Of a DNA stretch of 64,000 bases, positions 59,684 through 64,000 are shown in pieces. The notes beneath the pieces are model-generated. The model made no database searches and had not been told where the DNA came from. It saw only the letters and a program-made list of their open reading frames with translations. Source of the DNA: Methanomicrobia archaeon (GTDB lineage: Archaea; Methanobacteriota_B; Thermococci; Methanofastidiosales; NM3); assembly GCA_030603445.1 (NCBI GenBank), contig JAUVXU010000006.1, positions 31,077 to 95,076 of the forward strand. Reading direction: 5' to 3'. Every line of letters starts with the position of its first letter. Position 1 is the first letter of the stretch. Made by a program: the position numbers and the translations under genes.

Positions 59684-62365
59684 ATGAATGAAGAAGAGAT
59701 ATTGATTTTTGGACCTCCAAAGAAGATAAAGGAGATATCTTTTGGTGTATTGTCGCCAGATAATATTCGTAAAATATCTGTTAAGAATATCGTACAGGCA
59801 GACACTTATGACGATGAAGGTTATCCAATAAATGGCGGACTTATGGATCCAAAGTTGGGTGTCATAGATCCTGGTTTAAAATGTCATACATGTAACTCAA
59901 AATTTGGTGAGTGCCAGGGACATTTTGGTCATATTGAGCTTGCGCGCCCTGTTGTGCACGTAGGATACGCTAAAGAGGTATATGATATTCTAAGATCTAC
60001 TTGCAGGGAGTGTTCAAGAGTACTGGTGCCTGAAGAAAGAATTCTTTACTATGAGGAAAAGCTCAAGGAAGATGGAGTACGTACAGGAATGCGTCAGACC
60101 ATCATAAGTGAGCTCATAAACGAATCCGCAAAAAAGAAGGGAGTACTAAAAGATAACAAGTGTCCACATTGTGGCACGGAACAGATAAAAATTAAGTTTG
60201 AGAAGCCTACGTCCTACAAGGAAGGTGACAAGAAGCTTACACCAGCTGATGTCCGTGAGCGTATGGAAAATATATCTGATAGGGAAACCGCTCTACTAGG
60301 TTGGAATCCAAACGCCTCTAGACCAGAGTGGGCCATTCTTACAGTTTTGCCTGTTTCGCCTGTTACTGTTCGCCCTTCCATAACATTAGAATCAGGTATC
60401 CGTTCGGAAGACGATCTTACACATAAACTTGTGGATATTATTCGTATTAATCAGAGGTTAAGGGAAAACCTGGATGCAGGAGCGCCGCAATTGATAGTTG
60501 AAGACCTATGGGAGCTTTTGCAATATCATGTTACGACGTATTTTGACAATGAGGTTTCCGGCGTCCCGCCTGCAAGGCATCGTTCAGGTAGGGTCCTAAA
60601 GACCCTTACACAGCGTTTGAAAGGCAAAGAAGGAAGATTCAGAAACAACCTATCTGGAAAACGTGTGGATTTTTCAGCACGTACTGTAATATCGCCGGAC
60701 CCGAATATATCTATCAACGAAGTCGGAGTTCCAAAATTTATAGCTATGGAACTCACAATCCCAGAAAGGGTAACTGGGAAAAATATTGAACGATTGCGCA
60801 AGCTTGTCGTATCTGGGTCTGATACGTACCCCGGGGCCAACTATATTATAAGGTATGATGGGATGAGAAAACGCGTCACTGACATTACACGCGATATTCT
60901 TGCTGAGGAGATTGAAGTTGGCTACATTGTTGAACGACATCTTCTAGATGGGGACATTGTCCTATTTAATAGGCAACCCTCTTTGCATAGATTATCTATT
61001 ATGGCACACGAAGTACGTGTTATGCCATATAGGACATTCAGACTGAATTTATGTGTTTGTCCGCCATACAATGCAGACTTCGATGGAGATGAGATGAATA
61101 TGCATGTTCCTCAAACAGAAGAAGCACAGGCTGAAGCGCGTATTCTTATGCGTGTTCAGGAGCAAATCATCTCACCACGTTATGGTGAGCCTGTTATTGG
61201 AGGAAGTCAAGATTACCTGTCTGGCGCATATCTACTTACTAAGAAGACCACGAAGTTTGCACGTGAACAGGTGGATCAAATGTTGTACGTCTCTAGCATA
61301 AATACAGATTTGCCAGAGCCTATCATTATCGAGGATGGAGTTCCTTACTGGACGGGCAAGCAGCTTTTCTCATTGCTATTGCCCCCTGACCTAAACATAG
61401 CATATAAATCAAAGGTTTGCAAGAAATGTGATGTTTGTGAAGGCAAAAAATGCAGACATGATTGCTATGTTTTGATAGAAAACGGTAAACTTATATCCGG
61501 CGTCATAGATGGTTCCACTTTTAAGGCACGTTCGACCTGTAAATTGTTAGATAAGCTTGTTAAAGATTATGACACAGACGTAGGAAGAAAATTCCTTGAT
61601 TCCGTGACATGCCTTGTTCTATGGAGCAATGGCATACTTGGTTTCTCTACTGGAATAGATGACGAAGATATACCAAAGGAAGGCCTGGATGTTATTAACA
61701 AGGTATTAAATGAAGGGAAAGAAAAAGTGGACAAGCTTATTGGGTCATACAATGAAGGTTACCTTGAACCACTTCCTGGGCGTAGTGTGGAAGAAACATT
61801 AGAGTCAAAAATAATGCAAGCACTTGCCGAGGCGCGTGACAAAGCCGGTAGCATTGCAGAGCGTTATCTTGGAATGAACAGGGGAGCTGTTGTGATGGCA
61901 AAGACCGGAGCAAAAGGAAATATGCTTGATATAACGCAGATGAGTGCTTCTTTAGGACAAATGTCTGTTAGAGGAAACAGATTACATCGCGGGTACATGA
62001 AACGTTCGCTTTCATCTTTCATACAAGATGACGTAAATGCAGATGCGCGTGGATTCGTTTCTTCATCATATAAGAAAGGGCTTAATCCAAAAGAATTTTT
62101 CTTTCACGCAATGGGTGGCCGCGAGGGTCTTGTAGATACTGCTGTACGTACTGCACAAAGTGGGTATATGCAACGCAGACTAATGAACGCACTTCAGGAT
62201 ATGAGTGTTAGTTATAATGGCACTGTTTGCACAAATGATGGTGTCGTAGCACAGTTCATATATGGTGAAGACGGGATAGACCCTGCAAAGTCAACTTACG
62301 GAAAAGCAGTTGATATTGATTGGATTATTCATAAGAATCTTTATCAGAACAAGGAGGCTGAATAA
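59684..62365 (+). CDS. rpoA1: RNA polymerase subunit A' (Rpo1N)
   Basis: 893 residues. Zinc sites CHTCNSKFGECQGHFGHIEL and CRECSRVL with CPHCG; FNRQPSLHRLSIMAHEVRVM; the catalytic NADFDGDEMNMHVPQ near residue 465; bridge-helix region GGREGLVDTAVRTAQSGYMQRRL. Ends where the archaeal A subunit is normally split. An extra Cys group CKKCDVCEGKKCRHDC near residue 580 fits the zinc-binding insertion. Four bp after rpoB. Confidence 0.97.
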   Translation: MNEEEILIFGPPKKIKEISFGVLSPDNIRKISVKNIVQADTYDDEGYPINGGLMDPKLGVIDPGLKCHTCNSKFGECQGHFGHIELARPVVHVGYAKEVYDILRSTCRECSRVLVPEERILYYEEKLKEDGVRTGMRQTIISELINESAKKKGVLKDNKCPHCGTEQIKIKFEKPTSYKEGDKKLTPADVRERMENISDRETALLGWNPNASRPEWAILTVLPVSPVTVRPSITLESGIRSEDDLTHKLVDIIRINQRLRENLDAGAPQLIVEDLWELLQYHVTTYFDNEVSGVPPARHRSGRVLKTLTQRLKGKEGRFRNNLSGKRVDFSARTVISPDPNISINEVGVPKFIAMELTIPERVTGKNIERLRKLVVSGSDTYPGANYIIRYDGMRKRVTDITRDILAEEIEVGYIVERHLLDGDIVLFNRQPSLHRLSIMAHEVRVMPYRTFRLNLCVCPPYNADFDGDEMNMHVPQTEEAQAEARILMRVQEQIISPRYGEPVIGGSQDYLSGAYLLTKKTTKFAREQVDQMLYVSSINTDLPEPIIIEDGVPYWTGKQLFSLLLPPDLNIAYKSKVCKKCDVCEGKKCRHDCYVLIENGKLISGVIDGSTFKARSTCKLLDKLVKDYDTDVGRKFLDSVTCLVLWSNGILGFSTGIDDEDIPKEGLDVINKVLNEGKEKVDKLIGSYNEGYLEPLPGRSVEETLESKIMQALAEARDKAGSIAERYLGMNRGAVVMAKTGAKGNMLDITQMSASLGQMSVRGNRLHRGYMKRSLSSFIQDDVNADARGFVSSSYKKGLNPKEFFFHAMGGREGLVDTAVRTAQSGYMQRRLMNALQDMSVSYNGTVCTNDGVVAQFIYGEDGIDPAKSTYGKAVDIDWIIHKNLYQNKEAE

Positions 62366-62366
62366 T

Positions 62367-63560
62367 ATGGCATCTGATGAATTTATCTTAGAGCGTTTAG
62401 ATGCCATATTACACTATAAAGTGTCTGATGCTATAATGGATGAATCAAAGAAAAAACTCATTGATTACAATGCCAATGTGCATGAGTTCACTGAAGCAGA
62501 GGTTGAGATTATTGCCAATGATATTGTTTTAGAGTACGACAAGGCTCGCGTAGATCCTGGTGAACCAGTTGGAACCGTTTCTGCTCAAAGTCTTGGCGAA
62601 CCTGGCACTCAAATGACACTCAACACATTTCATTATGCAGGTGTGGCAGAGATCAACGTAACTCTTGGTCTACCACGTATAATTGAGATAGTCGATGTGC
62701 GAAAGGATCCTTCAACACCAGTAATGACAATTGCCCTTGATGAAGAAAACAAATACTCTCGCGACAATGCGATAATGGTGGCAAGACGCATAGAGGGAAC
62801 CACAGTAGAAAATGTTGCACGCCAGACTGCGCTTGATGTCATCAACACAGAATTCCATGTATATCTAGACTCGGAGCGCATAGAGGATGCAGGGCTTGTT
62901 ATGGAGGACATAATAAAAAAGTTAAAGAAAGTAAAAGCCATAGAACGCATCCGCTATGATGAAGACGAGAATACAATCATCATGTCTCTAGGAGATATAA
63001 GCCTCTTTAAGCTTAGACGATTCTCTCAAAAGATAAAAATATTACCTCTAAAGGGGATAAAAGGCATAGAACGTGCAATGATCAAGAAAGAAGGCGATGA
63101 ATATTTTGTATACACAGAGGGATCAAACTTTGCAGATGTTTTGGAAATTCCTGGCGTTGATTATAAACTAGCTATGACAAACAATATATATGAGATCTAC
63201 GAGGTACTGGGAATTGAAGCAGCGCGAAATTCTATAATAGAGGAAATACAAAATGTACTTGATGAGCAGGGCCTTGAGGTCGACAGGCGACATATCATGT
63301 TGCTTGCTGATGCAATGTGCCTTGAAGGAGATATCCAGCAGATAGGCAGACACGGTATCACAGGCGAGAAGGCGAGCGTTTTGGCTAGAGCATCTTTTGA
63401 GGTTACCACTGGACACCTCTTAGAGGCTGCAAGGGAAGGAGAGAAGGATAGGCTCACTGGAGTGACCGAAAATGTTATTGTTGGTCAACCTATACCATTG
63501 GGCACTGGCACTGTAGATTTGGTAATGAAAGTAATTGATGAAGATAATAAGGAGGCATGA
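62367..63560 (+). CDS. rpoA2: RNA polymerase subunit A'' (Rpo1C)
   Basis: 397 residues from ATG 62367, with SD AAGGAGG at 62351-62357; the open frame further upstream overlaps rpoA1 and is not needed. GTVSAQSLGEPGTQMTLNTFHYAGVAEINVTLGLPRIIEI is the trigger-loop and cleft signature. C-terminal ARASFEVTTGHLLEAAREGEKD and ENVIVGQPIPLGTG are typical. No intein is present. Confidence 0.96.
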   Translation: MASDEFILERLDAILHYKVSDAIMDESKKKLIDYNANVHEFTEAEVEIIANDIVLEYDKARVDPGEPVGTVSAQSLGEPGTQMTLNTFHYAGVAEINVTLGLPRIIEIVDVRKDPSTPVMTIALDEENKYSRDNAIMVARRIEGTTVENVARQTALDVINTEFHVYLDSERIEDAGLVMEDIIKKLKKVKAIERIRYDEDENTIIMSLGDISLFKLRRFSQKIKILPLKGIKGIERAMIKKEGDEYFVYTEGSNFADVLEIPGVDYKLAMTNNIYEIYEVLGIEAARNSIIEEIQNVLDEQGLEVDRRHIMLLADAMCLEGDIQQIGRHGITGEKASVLARASFEVTTGHLLEAAREGEKDRLTGVTENVIVGQPIPLGTGTVDLVMKVIDEDNKEA

Positions 63561-63564
63561 TAGT

Positions 63565-63864
63565 ATGGATATAGCAAGAGAGATTAGAAAAGCTATTGAC
63601 ACCGGAAAAGTAGTTCTTGGCACTGACAGGTCTATAAAGGCGTTAAAAGCAGGTGATTCCAAACTCATAATTTATGCTGCAAACACAAAGAAGGAAGCAA
63701 AAGAAGATTTGCAACATTATGCAAAAATTTCCAACGTACCGATATTAGAATACAAAGGAACCGGCGTGGATATTGGTATGGTCTGTGGTAAACCTTTCAT
63801 AGTGTCTATGCTATCCATAAACTCCCCCGGAGAATCTATTATTTTATCGGCGGAGGGAGAATGA
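63565..63864 (+). CDS. rpl30e: Ribosomal protein L30e
   Basis: 99 residues from ATG 63565, SD GGAGG at 63550-63555. DIAREIRKAIDTGKVVLGTDRSIKALKAGDSKLIIYAANTKKE is the L30e/L7Ae-fold RNA-binding pattern, and CGKPFIVSMLSI is the usual C-terminal stretch. The stop overlaps the nusA start. Confidence 0.94.
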   Translation: MDIAREIRKAIDTGKVVLGTDRSIKALKAGDSKLIIYAANTKKEAKEDLQHYAKISNVPILEYKGTGVDIGMVCGKPFIVSMLSINSPGESIILSAEGE

Positions 63865-64000
63865 TGGGAGTAAAATTGGGCCCAGATGAAATACGATATA
63901 TTAGTTTGTTTGAAAGCATCACTGGAGCAAATATAAAGGATTGTATTGTCGAAGATAAAGAGGACAATGTGGTCTTTGTGGTCAAGGAAGGCGAAGTTGG
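63861..64000 (+). CDS. nusA: Archaeal NusA-like KH-domain protein, truncated by the window edge
   Basis: 46 codons are visible from ATG 63861 (or 63864), after GGAGGGAGA. LGPDEIRYISLFESITGANIKDCIVED with VVFVVKEGEVG is the N-terminal pattern of archaeal NusA, a short transcription factor with two KH domains. Its place after rpl30e is conserved. Confidence 0.88.
   Translation, partial: MMGVKLGPDEIRYISLFESITGANIKDCIVEDKEDNVVFVVKEGEV

Noticed and set aside
1..64000. CRISPR array, prophage or replication origin
   Set aside because: No regularly spaced repeats, phage structural genes, integrase, or Orc1/Cdc6 gene with origin repeats was found.

Overview
The window reads as an anaerobic euryarchaeon of about 38-40 % GC. 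Archaeal markers are RNA polymerase subunits H, B, A' and A'' with L30e and NusA in the archaeal order, two CDC48 AAA ATPases, diphthine synthase, an archaeal-type threonyl-tRNA synthetase, DUF555/DUF357 proteins, an intron-bearing tRNA-Ser and BRE/TATA promoters. The unsplit B subunit and a 5S rRNA that stands apart from 16S/23S fit Thermoplasmata-like lineages better than classical methanogen orders, but this placement is inference. HypF and a complete NikR point to nickel enzymes, probably hydrogenase.

Layout. 1-5.8 kb is accessory: a PKD-repeat surface protein running off the left edge, a winged-helix protein facing a PIN-domain protein, a secreted FIMAH-type protein, a decayed gene end, tRNA-Ser(CGA) with an intron, and a 1358-bp insertion carrying a broken tnpB between perfect 15-bp inverted repeats and a 9-bp target duplication. 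5.8-18.4 kb holds an ABC exporter, a SerK-like serine kinase, hypF, pyrF, the operon dphB-DUF357-DUF555-pyrD, CDC48, Hsp20, truA and a duplicated winged-helix protein. 18.5-32.4 kb, all on the minus strand, is the metabolic core described below. 33-45.8 kb holds thrS, a flippase, a CoA-disulfide-reductase-like flavoprotein, htpX, a PRC-barrel protein, a second CDC48, an ECF transporter module without its S subunit, and a PfkB-like protein translationally coupled to ribose-1,5-bisphosphate isomerase. 46-55.5 kb holds a redox/regulator group, a deoxyadenosine/MTA deaminase with MtnA, an ABC-3 metal transporter divergent from NikR, a GIY-YIG protein, a stand-alone IMP cyclohydrolase and a RecJ-like DHH protein. 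55.6-64 kb is 5S rRNA, tRNA-Asp, tRNA-Lys and rpoH-rpoB-rpoA1-rpoA2-rpl30e-nusA.

The most interesting system is two neighbouring biotin-dependent (de)carboxylase clusters. One (20.0-23.6 kb) encodes a biotin carboxylase, a biotin carrier and a methylmalonyl/propionyl-CoA carboxyltransferase, followed by a family III CoA transferase. The other (24.0-32.4 kb) encodes every soluble part of a Malonomonas-type biotin- and acyl-carrier-protein-dependent malonate decarboxylase (biotin carrier, alpha, ACP, beta, gamma, an adenylate-forming ligase, and the two enzymes that make and attach the phosphoribosyl-dephospho-CoA group). Inside this operon, where a sodium-pumping carboxybiotin decarboxylase would be expected, there is a biotin carboxylase. 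The parts list suggests carboxybiotin is linked to ATP/ADP and bicarbonate instead of a sodium pump. The direction (ATP-forming malonate decarboxylation or ATP-driven carboxylation of acetyl-ACP) cannot be read from sequence.
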